Notes: generated by a model not told the origin, from the letters alone. A stretch of DNA of 64,000 bases from Lycorma delicatula (GCF_047948215.1 NC_134465.1:17814022-17878021); one strand, 5' to 3'; shown: positions 11,299-22,677, numbered from the stretch's first letter. Numbers and translations are program-made.

Positions 11299-11995
11299 TG
11301 TTTAGTAGGAGAGATGGTCTTAGGTTTCTTCGATGATTATAACAGAATACTGCTGAACGTGAAACAAGAGCTTATCCTGATTCGGGCATCCACTGATAAT
11401 AATGCGGTTGTTGTTCCACCCGGAAAAACATTCACTTTTAGTATCACGAAAATAATATGGAAAATTCCGTATGTTAATGTATCAGATGAAAGGCAGTAAT
11501 CACTTCTTAAACTTCTCGATAGAGATAAATCTATTTCTATGGCTTTCCAAAAGTGGAACCTGTACGAATATCCGTGTTTGCCTAACAGTAATGATGTAAT
11601 TAGGACGGTAAAAACAACCACGCAAGCGGAAAAACCTCGTTATGTAATCGTCAGGTTTCAAACCTCGAGAAGTGCAGATGAGACCAAAAGCGCTTCCAAT
11701 TTCAATTCCCAACATCTGTTTATATTTGAATTCGATTTACTATCCGAACAAAAACATTCAAGGAAATACATTCATAATGTATGAAATGTTTAAAAGTTTT
11801 TATCGATCTTACTATAACAAGAAATCCGAAGGAACGTTATTTGTTCCGAATAAATACGTTTCAATCCCGTTGATATTTATAGACTGTTCAAAACTGAGCG
11901 ATTCATTAAAAAAATGGCGCTGTAGATATAAAAATCAAGGTTCAAACTACCAGTCCTACCCCCGCCTGTACGATAGCTTATGTTTTGATTATTAG
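11299..11995 (+). pseudogene. Double-jelly-roll capsid-like protein of the Polinton, interrupted
   Basis: The region follows the integrase by about 20 bases. It reads FFDDYNRILLNVKQELILIR, then PPGKTFTFSITKIIWKIPYV and MAFQKWNLYEYPCLP (from 11539). After a frame change near 11700 come LYLNSIYYPN and IFIDCSKLSDSLKKW (about 11870-11915). I know this pattern from uncharacterised insect proteins of the double-jelly-roll-like domain type, thought to derive from Polinton capsid proteins. It could be a major or a related capsid protein. An in-frame stop at 11497 and the shift at about 11700 disable it. Family assignment rests on memory of conserved phrases, not on a search. Confidence 0.65.
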
Positions 11996-11999
11996 GGAT

Positions 12000-12796
12000 T
12001 GTGTGATCCAGTATATACCTTTAACAGGCACAGTCGGAGGCGGATTTTAACCAGTACAATTTGTTTTCATCTTGATGAAACATGTCTGTCTTCATAGCCG
12101 ATTTCAGTTTTTTTTTCATCTAACCGACAACGATGTGTACATTAAAGAATTAGTAATTATTTCTTCTGACGGGTACCGATTCGAATATTATCTATTTAAA
12201 CCACATTTCGATTACTATGAAATATCATCTAGATGTACTACAGCTGCAATACAGAATCAACAAAAAGAAATAGGTCACAGCTGAAATTCGGGATTTATTA
12301 CATACGTAAAGTTACCAAATTTTCTCAAAAGTTTAGGAACTAATTTTACAATATATGTAAAAGGTAGGCAAAAAGAAATTGGTAAAACAAATACTAAACG
12401 ACAACCGATATGCAGTAAAAAACCTCGATGGGTACGATTGTTATACGTTCGAAAAGACTAATTGTAAAATGAATGAACAAAATTTATTCTTTTGGCGAAA
12501 ATCACGACTGTGCTATGAACAAAACTGTCTGGTTGCATACATGGTGGAGTGAGCACAGCAGATTCTTATACTAAATGCGGTAGAAGACGCTATGAAAAAA
12601 CCCAAGAGTGCTGTTTAATCAGTCCTGGACGGAAAGTTCTCCCCGCTACCATCCCAAACGATTCATCATCGATCATTACGGTCGATACGTTCCTGCAAAA
12701 GTGTATGAAGATCTGCCAGACTACATACAACAAGATCCAGAAATCAAGATCCTTCAACCGTTTCCTGAAGATGGAAAAGATTGGAGTCAAGAATAA
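12000..12796 (+). pseudogene. Uncharacterised Polinton ORF, broken in several frames
   Basis: Successive pieces in different frames look like parts of one protein. They are DNDVYIKELVIISSDGYRFE and YYLFKPHFDYYE (12126-12230), GFITYVKLPNFLKSLGTNF (about 12292-12348), LDGYDCYTFEKTNCKMNEQ (about 12426-12480), and a C-terminal part rich in Asp, Pro and Tyr ending KDWSQE at 12793. Similar phrases occur in insect hypothetical proteins that I associate with Polinton-type elements. I do not know the function. Stops at about 12282 and 12460 and frame changes show decay. Confidence 0.5.
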
Positions 12797-12995
12797 AAAT
12801 TTAGTTTTTGATTATTACATGTATTTAAAACTTAACGCCCATCTGTTTGTTTACTTTATTAGTATAAGGAAATATGTAACTAGTTTTTAGTTTATGAAAG
12901 AATATTAAATCGATTCTTAAGAGAAACAGTTTTTTTTCTAGATTAAACCACCTCTTCCTTTAAATTTCAAGATTTCTCCTCTTCCTTTATTTTTA

Positions 12996-13241
12996 ATGAA
13001 CGGAAACTACTATGAGTTAAACGAATTCTTCAAAAAAATTATTAGATTCGGAAAGAAAGACCAAGAGCTTTTTGGTTTGCTGTGTTACAGTAACAGTATT
13101 CTAAAAAAGTTTACCAAATTCATAACCAAGTTAAAAATGTGGTTTAGAGGGGATAGAATGAATTCTACACTAAATGTAATTGATTATGGTGTTCTTGTGA
13201 TAATACTTCAAATAATGTATTGTAACTTTTTATTTCAATAA
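12996..13241 (+). CDS. Small hypothetical Polinton protein (81 aa)
   Basis: The frame is open for 81 codons from an ATG, and also open for a few codons upstream. It has a charged, Lys/Phe-rich N-terminal half and a hydrophobic C-terminal stretch (YGVLVIILQIMYCNFLF) that could be a single membrane anchor. It is followed by an AATAAA-like signal at 13239. It lies in the same direction as the integrase and capsid-like genes. No family is recognised, and it could be a chance frame in AT-rich DNA. Confidence 0.35.
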   Translation: MNGNYYELNEFFKKIIRFGKKDQELFGLLCYSNSILKKFTKFITKLKMWFRGDRMNSTLNVIDYGVLVIILQIMYCNFLFQ

Positions 13242-13894
13242 ATATATTACAAACTAACAGAGGTTTTATTTTGTTAATCCTTTCCCATTATAAATAGCTT
13301 TAAGTTTAAAATAAAGAAAAAAGGATATGAAAATTGAAAACTAATGTAATGACGTCATTTTTCTTTTTTTATATTTTATTTGTTTTTAAATTTTTTGGTA
13401 AAGTCATGGGGGAGATGACTTCATAGGGAGGGGATGATGCCGTTAGTTGGTGATGAGGTGGAAGGGTGAAGTCAAGGTCAATGTTGTGCCAGACTCCCCA
13501 TTTAACTACTACTGAGGTTTCCTTATTCTACGGCTGGGTGCTAACTTAGCAAATTTTTTTCAAATTAGCGGACAACGATTTGTACGACAATGTCGTTATA
13601 CTTATACATAAGCTACATACTACCGTTTCATTTTGTGGAGTAAATAAATTCCAAATTACGGAGATTTTGTTACTGGTTTTCCTACTCATATGTACGAGTT
13701 CATGAAACAGGACTTGGACTACTTGGTTCAATGGCAGTTAAATTGTAATACATTATAAATTAATTTAATGCTGAGTGAATGTCGTAGAAACAAATCTTCT
13801 TTAAAAAATTAAAATTATTTTCAGAATAAATATACCTTTATGAGATTCAATTTTATCACAATTTTGATTTTAAATATCCACGTTAATTGTCAGA

Positions 13895-14038
13895 ATGAGA
13901 AGAAAACGAACACCCTGGTACACAGACAGTATAATAGAAAAGCACACTCTGATAAGAATTCGCACTCACGCGACACTAACGGGTCGAAGAGAAAGAATAA
14001 AGTTACATTCAGTATTGTTTATTTTCGCTAAGAAATAA
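13895..14038 (+). CDS. Small basic ORF (47 aa) in the Polinton
   Basis: The ATG-initiated frame begins MRRKRTPWYTDSIIEK and contains two further Arg clusters (GRRERIK) before a hydrophobic end and stop at 14036. The composition is strikingly basic compared with its surroundings. Small basic, DNA-condensing or capsid-associated peptides are common in linear dsDNA viruses, but this is only an inference from composition and position. No homolog is recognised. Confidence 0.3.
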   Translation: MRRKRTPWYTDSIIEKHTLIRIRTHATLTGRRERIKLHSVLFIFAKK

Positions 14039-16149
14039 TGAAGGATGATTCATAGGGAAGATATTGTATTAAAAATGAAAGATGATTATATCATGAATCA
14101 TAACGCACGAGTTTCAGAAATGGTTATTATTATTATTATTTACAAAACAACGTAATTAAGTGACCGCCATATGCCGGGCTAAGTTGTAAGCTAACACTGA
14201 ATGCTTGTGATCTTGAGATAATGGTGATGATTCCTAGTAACCTAGAACCGAACCAATATGCGCGCGCATTGCATTGCTAGACAGTTAATACAGTTTCAAG
14301 CACAGTGCGAAATTGTATCGATTGTAGCCCATGCTTTTTTATTATGATGGTGCTTAGTATCAGGTACGTTTCAGCATTGTATCAACCTGTACCAAATACA
14401 GGAAAATTCTGTAACTACCCATCTCTACCATCCACCCATCGGCACGATTGTTTCCAATTTTGATTAAGGTTGCATTTGGTAAGGTTTCGCAACACCACCG
14501 AGCGTAAGATATTATTGTGTAATTGTGTATGTTGCAGTTTGTGTAGTGTTCTTGTTGTAATGTATGTGAATAGTGTAAAGTGTTCTGCAGCTCTGTGTGT
14601 AGTGAGAAGAAAAGCTACAGAGGCTAGGACCGTGGAGATGCCAACCCTCTAATTCTTAACGAGTAAGACTTCCTAACTTCTCATCGGGAACTTATAACCT
14701 GATGGTTACACAATATCTGGAACTTCTCAGCGGTTAGAATCTTTGTAATTTAAGTATGCGAAGCAAGGTAAAATGCAAACGGTTAATTGATACGAAAAAA
14801 AATTATATCAAATCAAACTTTTTTTGAAGTTTTTATATAATTTATTAAATGAAGCTGAAACTTACATTAAACCAGAAATTCTACAGCTATAAAACTGTAT
14901 CTGGAAAATTTAAATCAATTATGAGGCAATGATAGTGTAACAACACCGGTATAACAGACTTGAATATCGGATTCCTACCAATTAAAGAGAAAGTAGTAGA
15001 AAATATGATAACGGAAGGAATCCAAAAGTGGAGGGGACTAAAACGAATCCTTTTTCTAAGGGTAACAGATCCGTTTAACTTCCGTTTCAGGAAACAGATC
15101 CGTTTCTTTGTAATACTGCTAACGACGCACATAAAACAGATGTTATTCCACGAAAAGAATTACCGGATCAGATTAGGAATTCATTGGAAAATGTAAGGAC
15201 TCGGGCGACCATCCACGTTTCACCTTGGGTCTGGTTCTGCAGGTCAAGAAGATAGGAGAACAAATACTCCAGGAAAGACCAGTATTACGCGAATCGTTTA
15301 AGCGAGTATTAGTGTGTTGGACACGTTTGTAAGACGGCGTTATCTGTCAACGTAATTCCGGTGAGAGTAATGGGCCAATGCAGGAAGTTGTGTGGCGAGT
15401 TACAATAGACAATTAGTGAAAGAAGTATAGTATTAATATCATAGATAAACTATAGGTAGTTTTATTTGTAAACCGCAAAGGTATGTGCAGAGAATAGAAT
15501 TTAATGAACTTTAGACTAATCTTATCTTCGTAGTAATACAATACCAGATGTTAGAGGTGTAAAATATTAGCTATCTCGTTAATGTCTTTTGTCAACGGGA
15601 CTGAATTATGGTTTTTAATATTTAAGTTCCTGTAAATAAATCGTTACTTTATTTGAAATTATATTTTGTATGTGATCATTGTTTATTATTATTGTCATTT
15701 TTATTTTCACTGATTTGTCTTATTTTATTTATGTCATACATTATTAAACTAATAAATTGTAATAATATAAATATTCTTAAGTTGTTAACCTCTCCATATC
15801 CTGATCGAGACGCGAACACGCGACATAGATTATCATACAAAAACAGCTGCAAATGAAAAATTATTCTTCAATCTTTCTGCGCCACTTATAGTTGATATTA
15901 TTGACATTGAATGTGAACTGCAATGATAAATTTTATTGAATCGTTTATTTTTACTGAACGGTATACTTTTCCTATTGACTGTATATGTTTTTTCTAATTG
16001 TTTTCAATGATTTATTATGTTATACATAATTATAAAATTTTTGACAATAGGGTAAAAGAGTAATGAAATTATATTAAATTAAAAAAAATAAGATTTATTA
16101 CTTGAATTAATATCAATTGAGAATATTTTTTGTCGATTACCACTTATAA
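14039..16149. other. Right part of the Polinton, no recognisable gene
   Basis: The stretch at 14140-14700 and 14940-15420 is less AT-rich than its surroundings. It contains an open frame on + (14960-15196, includes WRGLKRILFLRVTDP) that may be a remnant of another element gene. Several possible codons continue in other frames to about 15420. I recognise no family. 15430-16149 is AT-rich without features. Confidence 0.4.
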
Positions 16150-17542
16150 TCTCTTATATAAAAGAGAATGTCCTGACTGATCCACTGACTCATAATCGAC
16201 GTACAACCACATCAAAAGTAGAGACTTGAAATTTTCAGGGTACCTTCATATCTTTAAGTAGGCGTGCACTAAAAAAGTATTTTGCGAAATTTTGATTTCA
16301 AGGGGTTCAAATCGATAAAAAATAAATTTCGTGTTAACAGCACCGTCTGTTCGACGTAAAAGCAACAATCGCTAAACTAAATATTTTACGATTCCATCGC
16401 AATGTTTCCAACATGTGTGTCCGCTATAACTAAAAAAAACTACTGGACCGATTTACGCGCGGGGAAGAAGAGAAAATCGAAAAAGGTAAAAGGGAAGAAA
16501 AGGAAAATGGAAAAAGGGGAAACGGGGAAAATGAAAGGGAAAAAAGAAAAGAGAACAGAAGAAGGGGAAAAGGAAATGGGGGAGAAGGGGATTAAATAAA
16601 TTTAATTAAAATTAAATAAAAAATATTAAATTAAATTTAAAATAAATAAATAATTAAATTAAAATTGATTTAAAAAATTAGAATATGTAAAGCAAATAAT
16701 TGAAGATGTCAGATGCAAAAAAAACAGATTGAGATTAAAAGCGTAGGTAAAGCATGAAAATGAAGTAATTCATTGAATCTGTCAAATAAGTAATATTAAT
16801 ACATCGTGTGCGCGCGCAGAGCGACCGAATGAGTATGAGTGCTCCAGAAGAATGCCGTTGAATTTTGCAGCTGTATTTTTCTGTTTAAAATAATGAAAAA
16901 AGTTTATAATAAACATGTCCGTTTATAATAAACGGAAAAGGCTTCGTTTTAAAATTAGGAATAACAAAGAATTTTACCGTGATTTCTGCTTAGCGGCAAA
17001 ATAAACCTAAACCAACTGGAATCGAAAACCGTGGAAAATTGTAAAAAGAAAAAAGGGGAAAACTGGGAAAAGTAAATGGAAAGGGAAAAGAGAAAAAAGA
17101 AAAGAGGAAGGGGAAAGGAAAGTAAGGGAAAGAAAAACGGGAGAAGGAAAGGGAAGGGAGAGCGAAGCGAGCCATGACCGTATGATGGTGACGGGAAGCG
17201 CAAGTAACCATAGAGCACGAGCGAAGCCGCGATGGGGATGCTAGATTTGGGATTGTAATAATTTTTTTGTTTATCTTGATTGGACTTTTATATTGAACTA
17301 TTTTAATTCGTTCATAAAATGGATCGGTCTAACAAATATTGCTCAATTTTCTTATCTTCCTTTTTTGTTTTCCTTTGTTTAAGTTTTGGGCAACAATTCA
17401 TTGTTTATCGTATATTCCTATAAAAATTTTTATTTACCGGTTTATCAGGATTTAATGAAAATCTAAATATAATACTGTCGATTAAATAAGCATTGTGACG
17501 CTACATCTACATAGTGGGCGAAGTCGCGACGGGGTACGCTAG
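16150..17542 (+). mobile_element. Helitron-like non-autonomous element inside the Polinton
   Basis: The 5' end is TCTCTTATATAAAAGAGAATG (16150) preceded by A. The 3' end is a short hairpin (GCGAAGTCGC) followed by GGGGTACGCTAG (ending 17542) and T. TC at the start, a small hairpin before CTAG at the end, and insertion between A and T are Helitron traits. A second CTAG end with a similar hairpin lies at 17241-17244, so the element may be composite. The interior has a purine-rich tract (16440-16590, 17040-17170) and no transposase. No Rep/helicase is present, so it would depend on an autonomous partner. Confidence 0.5.
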
Positions 17543-17690
17543 TTTATTAATATTTAAAAACAATTAGGAATGAATTTATTGTTAAAATCAAAATGACATA
17601 ACTTGGAGGCAGTTTATGACTTTAAGTTAGAGAGACGTTAAATTTTATTAATCTCAAGCTTATAAATACAGAAACATATGATTTATTCCG

Positions 17691-18162
17691 TAACTATCAT
17701 TTTAATCTTTAAAATTCGTTATTAAAATCATTAATAAAAAAAAATGTTTGGCTTAGATATCAACAAATTACAGCCACAAGGATTGCGGTTTTTTTAAATC
17801 TAATTTGAAAAATTAAATTGGTTTTTTAAAAAATTCCTTTGTTTTTATAATAGAAATCAATTAATTATTTTATTTTAATAACGAAAAGGTAACCGTTTCA
17901 AATTTATTATTTAATACTTTTTTAATGTAATTATATCGTTATAATTTTAATGTAATTATATTATTTTTTATGAAACGTGTTCAGGGCAAGGGAGGTAGCC
18001 CCTATGGCTAGAGTGTTGTTCTAACTGTCCACACGCAATAGTGGGAGGGTCGGGACTCCCTGATGATGACATAGGGGACCCTCGAGGTATGCTGAAAACG
18101 CGCGGGGAGAGTGAAGGACGTGCGCAAAGCACGTCTAGATCTGATAGGTTAGGACCCGGAAG
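17691..18162 (-). repeat. Right terminal inverted repeat of the Polinton
   Basis: This is the inverted partner of 7164-7634. The GC-rich outer part (about 17985-18162) carries small indels relative to the left arm, for example near 18015-18040. Those indels break the long open frame that the left arm has on its - strand. High identity with low decay suggests a fairly recent insertion or gene conversion between the arms. Confidence 0.9.
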
Positions 18163-18389
18163 GGTGGCCCTTCAGCGAAGGAACGCGAGTTGGCAATCCG
18201 GAACGGGAGAAGAGCAAGATAGGGTGGGCAGAGACTGCTGCTATGACACTTGAAGGTTACTGTTACGCTTAACAGCGAAGAGCAGTTGCATTGGGGTGCT
18301 TAAAAAATTAATGGAGGTTGGGGATGACTATAAGACAGTGCGGAGGCCATCCTTAAAAAAACAGGAAGAAAAAAAGGTGGGTGTGGAAA
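18163..18389. other. GC-richer flank right of the Polinton
   Basis: The reading frame of the outer right TIR continues here on + to 18253 (RVALQRRNASWQSGTGEEQD). A GGATGACTATAAGACAGTGCGGAGGCC stretch then leads into A-rich sequence. It may be the 3' end of an R1-like LINE, as those elements often end this way, but I cannot confirm it. Confidence 0.3.
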
Positions 18390-18680
18390 CCCACCGGTTG
18401 GTCTAGTGGTGAACGCGTCTTCCCAAATCAGCTGATTTCGAAGTCGAGTTCCAGCGTTCAAGTCCTATTAAAGTCAGTTATTTTTACACGGATTTCAATA
18501 CTACGGATCGTGGATACCGGTGTTCTTTGGTGGTTGGGTTTCAATTAACCGCACATCTCAGGAATGGTCGAACTGAAACCGTACAAGACTACAGTTCATT
18601 TACACTCGTACATATCATCCCTCTGAAGTAATACTTGAATGGAAATTCCCGGAGGCTAAACAGAAAAAGAAAGAAAAAGG
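18390..18680 (+). repeat. tRNA-derived SINE, family A, near full length
   Basis: It has the same layout as 3030-3329: box A-like GGTCTAGTGGTGA (18400), box B-like GTTCAAGTCC (18448), body with GTGTTCTTTGGTGGTTGG, and tail with GGAGGCTAAACAG followed by an A/G-rich end. Compared with 3030-3329 it has small deletions in the tRNA-like part and in the body. It sits on the + strand just outside the Polinton right arm. Confidence 0.85.
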
Positions 18681-19050
18681 TAGATGTGGGATTTAAGATG
18701 CTGAAAGGGATTTTCATCGCTTTAAAAATGAGTAGTAAAAACACTCTTTCGTGCAGCAGCTTATTCCTGATGAGAAACATATCAATCGGTTTTCAAGTTA
18801 CCAGCCGTTTCGGTCTTGATACCTCTTTTCAACCTCAATTTAATTTAACCCTTAAGGAATTTTTTTATAAAGATATTCTTTTCCTTTTACTGGACAAAAC
18901 CTTGTAAAACAATCGAGCTAAATTTCTGCTTTTTAACCGTATGAAACTATCATTTGTGATAAATGAATCGGTGAAGGCATTTTCATTTATACGTCACATG
19001 TGAATATATGTGAAACATACTTCATTTTATTTTACAGAAAAAAATATATA

Positions 19051-20362
19051 CAGAATGATTCAAAGAAACGGGAAATTCTGAAAGTTGTGTTGGTAGCCGT
19101 GAGCGATTGGTACCACTTGATAAGTGGCGCCAGCCTATCTAACCTAACCTGCCATTTAGTTGTCATGGATCCTTGGAGTGGTGCGCAACGTGCATTTGCT
19201 ATCAAAGCGTTTTATAAAAACAATGACAGTGTGGAGAAAGCGCGTAGAAAATTTCGCCGTCATTTTAATCTGGGACGACACGACTGTGTTCCATCAGCAC
19301 ATGCAATTAAAACATGGATATCTAATTTTCAGGAAACCGGTTCGGCAATGAAAAAGCAACCTCCAGGCCGTGAGCGAACCGTCCGTACACCACAGAATGT
19401 TCAAGCTTTACAAGATGCTGTCACACGAAGTCCACATCGGTCGATCCGTCGTCTCTCAGCATCTTTACAATCGCATAGTTCAAGCGTTAGAAGAATGTTA
19501 GTGAAGGACTTGCAATTACATCCATACAAGTTGCAGATCGTCCAGGAACTGAAACCGAACGATGCAGTTGTGCGAGCACAAATCTGTAATGTAATGCTTC
19601 AGAAGATAACGAAGAATTTGTTCACGACTGTGGATGTCAGACGAAACGCATTTCCACCTCAATGGATTTGTCAACGAGCAACATTTCAGATACCGGGCAC
19701 AAGAAAATCCTACGCAGCTACACCAGCGTCCGTTGCACAGCCAGAAAGTGACCGTGTGGTGTGCTATATCATCTTACGGTGTTATAGGCCCTTATTTTTT
19801 TGAGGATGACAACGGTCTTGCGATTACAGTGACGTCAACTCGTTACGTAGCCGTGCTTGAAAGCTTTGTTGTGGAACAAAAAAAGAGATTTCCACCGATT
19901 CTTAACACGGCCTGGTTTCAACAAGACGGAGCAACGTCACAAACTGCACGAATATCGATGGCAGCTGTACGCCGATTGTTTAGACAACGTGTCATTTCAC
20001 GAAACGGTGACACTAGATGGCCTCCCAGATCGACTGATCTCTCAGTTTGCGATTACTTTTTGTGGGGTCACCTTAAAAGCAAAGTGTTCCACAATAGACC
20101 TGCTACAACGGAAGAACTGAAGGCAAAGTTCCGCGAAGCGATTGCGGAAATTCCAGTCGAGATGTTACGTCAAACCACGAACAATTTAACGAAGAGACTT
20201 CGTGAGTGTTTACGTAGAAGAGGTCACCCCTGCAAGATGTCATCTTTAAAAAATAAACTAAAATGTATGTATCCTAAAATGGCAACATTTGAAATAAAAT
20301 ACATTTTCTAAAAAAATTTTTCATTAACGTTATTAAATTTCCCGTTTCTTTGAATCAGCCTG
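19051..20362 (+). mobile_element. mariner-superfamily transposon with both TIRs and TA duplications
   Basis: The element is 1312 bp. The left end begins CAGAATGATTCAAAGAAACG and the right end is its inverted counterpart (ending at 20362), with 2-3 differences in about 28 bp. TA dinucleotides flank both sides (19049-19050, 20363-20364). The single gene inside is the next entry. Good TIRs and only one clear coding break suggest a fairly young copy. Confidence 0.9.
19165..20311 (+). pseudogene. mariner-like DDD transposase, frameshifted once
   Basis: The ATG at 19165 starts MDPWSGAQRAFAIKAFYKNN, a helix-turn-helix DNA-binding region, with a second one around RSPHRSIRRLSASLQSHSS. After about 155 residues the reading changes frame between about 19605 and 19634. 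It then continues MSDETHFHLNGF (first catalytic Asp), WFQQDGATSQTA (second) and WPPRSTDLSVCDYFLWG (third), with 36 residues between the second and third. It ends at 20311 with a basic tail. The family cuts and pastes DNA at TA sites using three acidic residues. All three are present, so the copy is disabled only by the frame change. The group resembles insect Tc1/mariner proteins with an extra N-terminal winged helix; I do not assign a named subfamily. Confidence 0.85.
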
Positions 20363-22518
20363 TATTTATCAAGAAAAATAGACGGAATATTTCTGTGAAT
20401 TATTTGTTGTTGTAAAAAAAAAACAAAGGGAATATTATCAAGTTATACGAGTTTAAAATGGAATTGGATTAAGGTCACTTTTATTTTTATTTATAGTCAC
20501 ATCAACAATTAAACTCATTAGCGACTTAATATTTCTTTTGTTTTTTCTGATTATCATTCATTCTTATTATTATATTTACTGTTTTTAGAGAAAAAAAACA
20601 AAAGATACAATAAATTTAAAAAGCTAACTAATTTCATACTACTGATTACACAATTGTTTTGAAAAAATATTTTAATTAATTAATTAATTATATAATAAAC
20701 TTATAAATCTTATTTCATTCATAATTGATTCACGATAACAAAATAATTAATTACAGATATTTTTATTTATTACTGTATTCTAGTCTTATTATAACCTTAA
20801 TATTGAAATAATACTTTTTTTTTACAGAAAATCATGATACTTCTGAATATAAAAAAATGAAAAAATCCAATCTATATCTACTATAATAAATAATCAAATC
20901 GGTGCTGAGATTGCTTTGAGAAAGTTAATAGAATCTTTACATTGTATATAAATAGTGTGATATTCGCTTAATCAAAAGCACTACACTCTGCAATAATTAT
21001 CAGTTCATCTACGTTTAAAGTTTATTTTTATGTTTGTATTCAATTTTAAAATTTATTTATTTTTATTGAGTTTTTATTTATGTACATATAAATACTTTTT
21101 ATTATTAGACCTAACTACAGTTACAACGACAAATCACAGGACTGCTGATCCTTAGGTTTGCATTAAGATTATTATCATTGTTATGTATTTTTTGAAATAA
21201 TTAAGGTTGCAAAGTATAAATGGCAATATATATTTTGTATAATTTTTTTTTTTTATAATATATCAAGAAGTATAACAAATGAAACAAACATGGATGTTTA
21301 TTTACAATATTAAGTAATAGACACATCCTTTCTTAGTATACTCGTACTATTGTAGATGAAATGTAGCAAAAAGATCAGGTTTTTTTGGAATTTCTTGCTG
21401 ACTATTACAAAGTAAAAAATTTATTTACTGTTTACTAAGATTTTATATTGTGTGTGTGTGTATATATATATATATTTATAAATATATAAACAATTAAATA
21501 TGTATATAAACAATAAATTATGTTTATATTAGTATTAGAATTAGTTCTGATATTGGTATATAAAAGTCAACAAATGTGACATACACAGAATAATTTCTAG
21601 AATTTTACCACATAAATTTCAAAGCTGTTAATGATAAAAAATAATAAAAGTACACATTTAACAAATTTACATTTATTACAATATTTTTAACATTTACTTT
21701 CTAAATGAAAAAAAATCTGAGACATTGCTTTTTTAAAACCGGCTTAAATATGCGCTCAATTTCATTTATTACGTGTTAATAATATTTTTCAATAGTAATT
21801 AAAATATAATTCAGTAGTTATTTTAATACGTAAATTTATTTTACTTTATGTGAAAACTTTCCAAAATAAGTGCTTAAAAAATTGTTTTGTTTCTTTTCTC
21901 GTATGTATCGCTGTGTTCTAAAACATTTCAATAATTTGGTATCTTTTCGGTTGTCTTAGGAACGAACAATATTGTACAGCCTCCTTATTACACTTTCTAA
22001 TTAATTTCTTTAGTAAAATTTTACACATCGTCAAAATAGTTTACGGTTTTATCAAATATTGAAAAGACGATTCGATACTTCAATTAACTTCATCGATAAA
22101 TGCCTCTACATCAAGTCCCGCTTTAATAATATATCATTAGATAATCCTATTTTTACTAAAAATCAAAATTAAACGTCGCAAATTCAACTAAAAGTCACAA
22201 ACAATTCTGAATTTAAAGAAAATTATCATCAAAACACAACCGTAACAGGATTTTCTTGGAGCCAGGCAAAGATACTAGGGAAGAATAATCCGATAAAATT
22301 TCATGATGTATCTGCCTCCTCGCATTTAATAACTACAATTTTTAATTACACATCGCTAAGACATAGAGACTTAATCTTAAAAATTCATAATTGGACGCTA
22401 ACATAAATATACGTAGGCGTGATATTACCAATAATATCGTAATACATCCAATTTATAAAGTAAAGGATGATAACGATCGTTAATTAATAAATAATGTATG
22501 TTAGGTCTCATAATAATG
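20363..22518. other. AT-rich intergenic stretch
   Basis: No gene is seen. A (TG)n(TA)n microsatellite lies at about 21450-21475. The rest is low-complexity AT-rich DNA that should include the promoter region of the nrf-6-like gene, but no TATA or initiator element stands out. Confidence 0.5.
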
Positions 22519-22677
22519 AGCCGGCCTCCATGGCTCAAGCGGTAGAAAGGTCCTCAGCTTTCATCTGGAGGTTCCAGATTTAAGTTCCAGTCAGGCATGC
22601 CATTTTCACGTGCTACAAATCATTCATCTCATCCTCTGAAGTAATACCTAATGGCGGTACCAGAGGTTAAAAAAAAT
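22519..22677 (+). repeat. tRNA-derived SINE, family B
   Basis: Begins CCGGCCTCCATGGCTCAAGCG (tRNA-like 5' end and box A), continues with a degenerate box B (AAGTTCCAGTCAGG) and GGCATGCCATTTTCACGTGC. It ends with CATCCTCTGAAGTAATACC, a GGTACCAGAGGTT tail and a run of A. The second copy is at 63204-63409 on the other strand. It lies about 100 bp upstream of the start codon of the nrf-6-like gene, so it may be transcribed within the 5' region. Confidence 0.8.

Larger units (their letters stand above)
7164..18162. mobile_element. Decayed Polinton/Maverick element (about 11 kb)
   Basis: The element is bounded by inverted repeats 7164-7634 and 17691-18162, near-identical over about 471 bp. Inside are a retroviral-type integrase with chromodomain, a capsid-like gene and other broken ORFs on the + strand, plus a RING-finger gene on the - strand. 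Long TIRs plus a DDE integrase and a double-jelly-roll-like protein are the signature of Polintons (virus-like transposons). I do not recognise protein-primed DNA polymerase B, packaging ATPase or cysteine protease. At 11 kb it is also shorter than the usual 15-20 kb, so it is probably deleted and not autonomous. The canonical AG...CT ends and a 6-bp target duplication are not evident at the edges of the matched arms, so the exact outer boundaries are uncertain. Confidence 0.8.

Noticed and set aside
16402..16599. Lys/Gly/Glu-rich 65-codon frame
   Set aside because: Product of a purine-rich low-complexity tract within the Helitron-like element.
16955..17218. Phe/Pro/Ser-rich frames on the minus strand
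   Set aside because: Complement of a GGGAAA-type purine tract; two overlapping frames give the same kind of low-complexity peptide.
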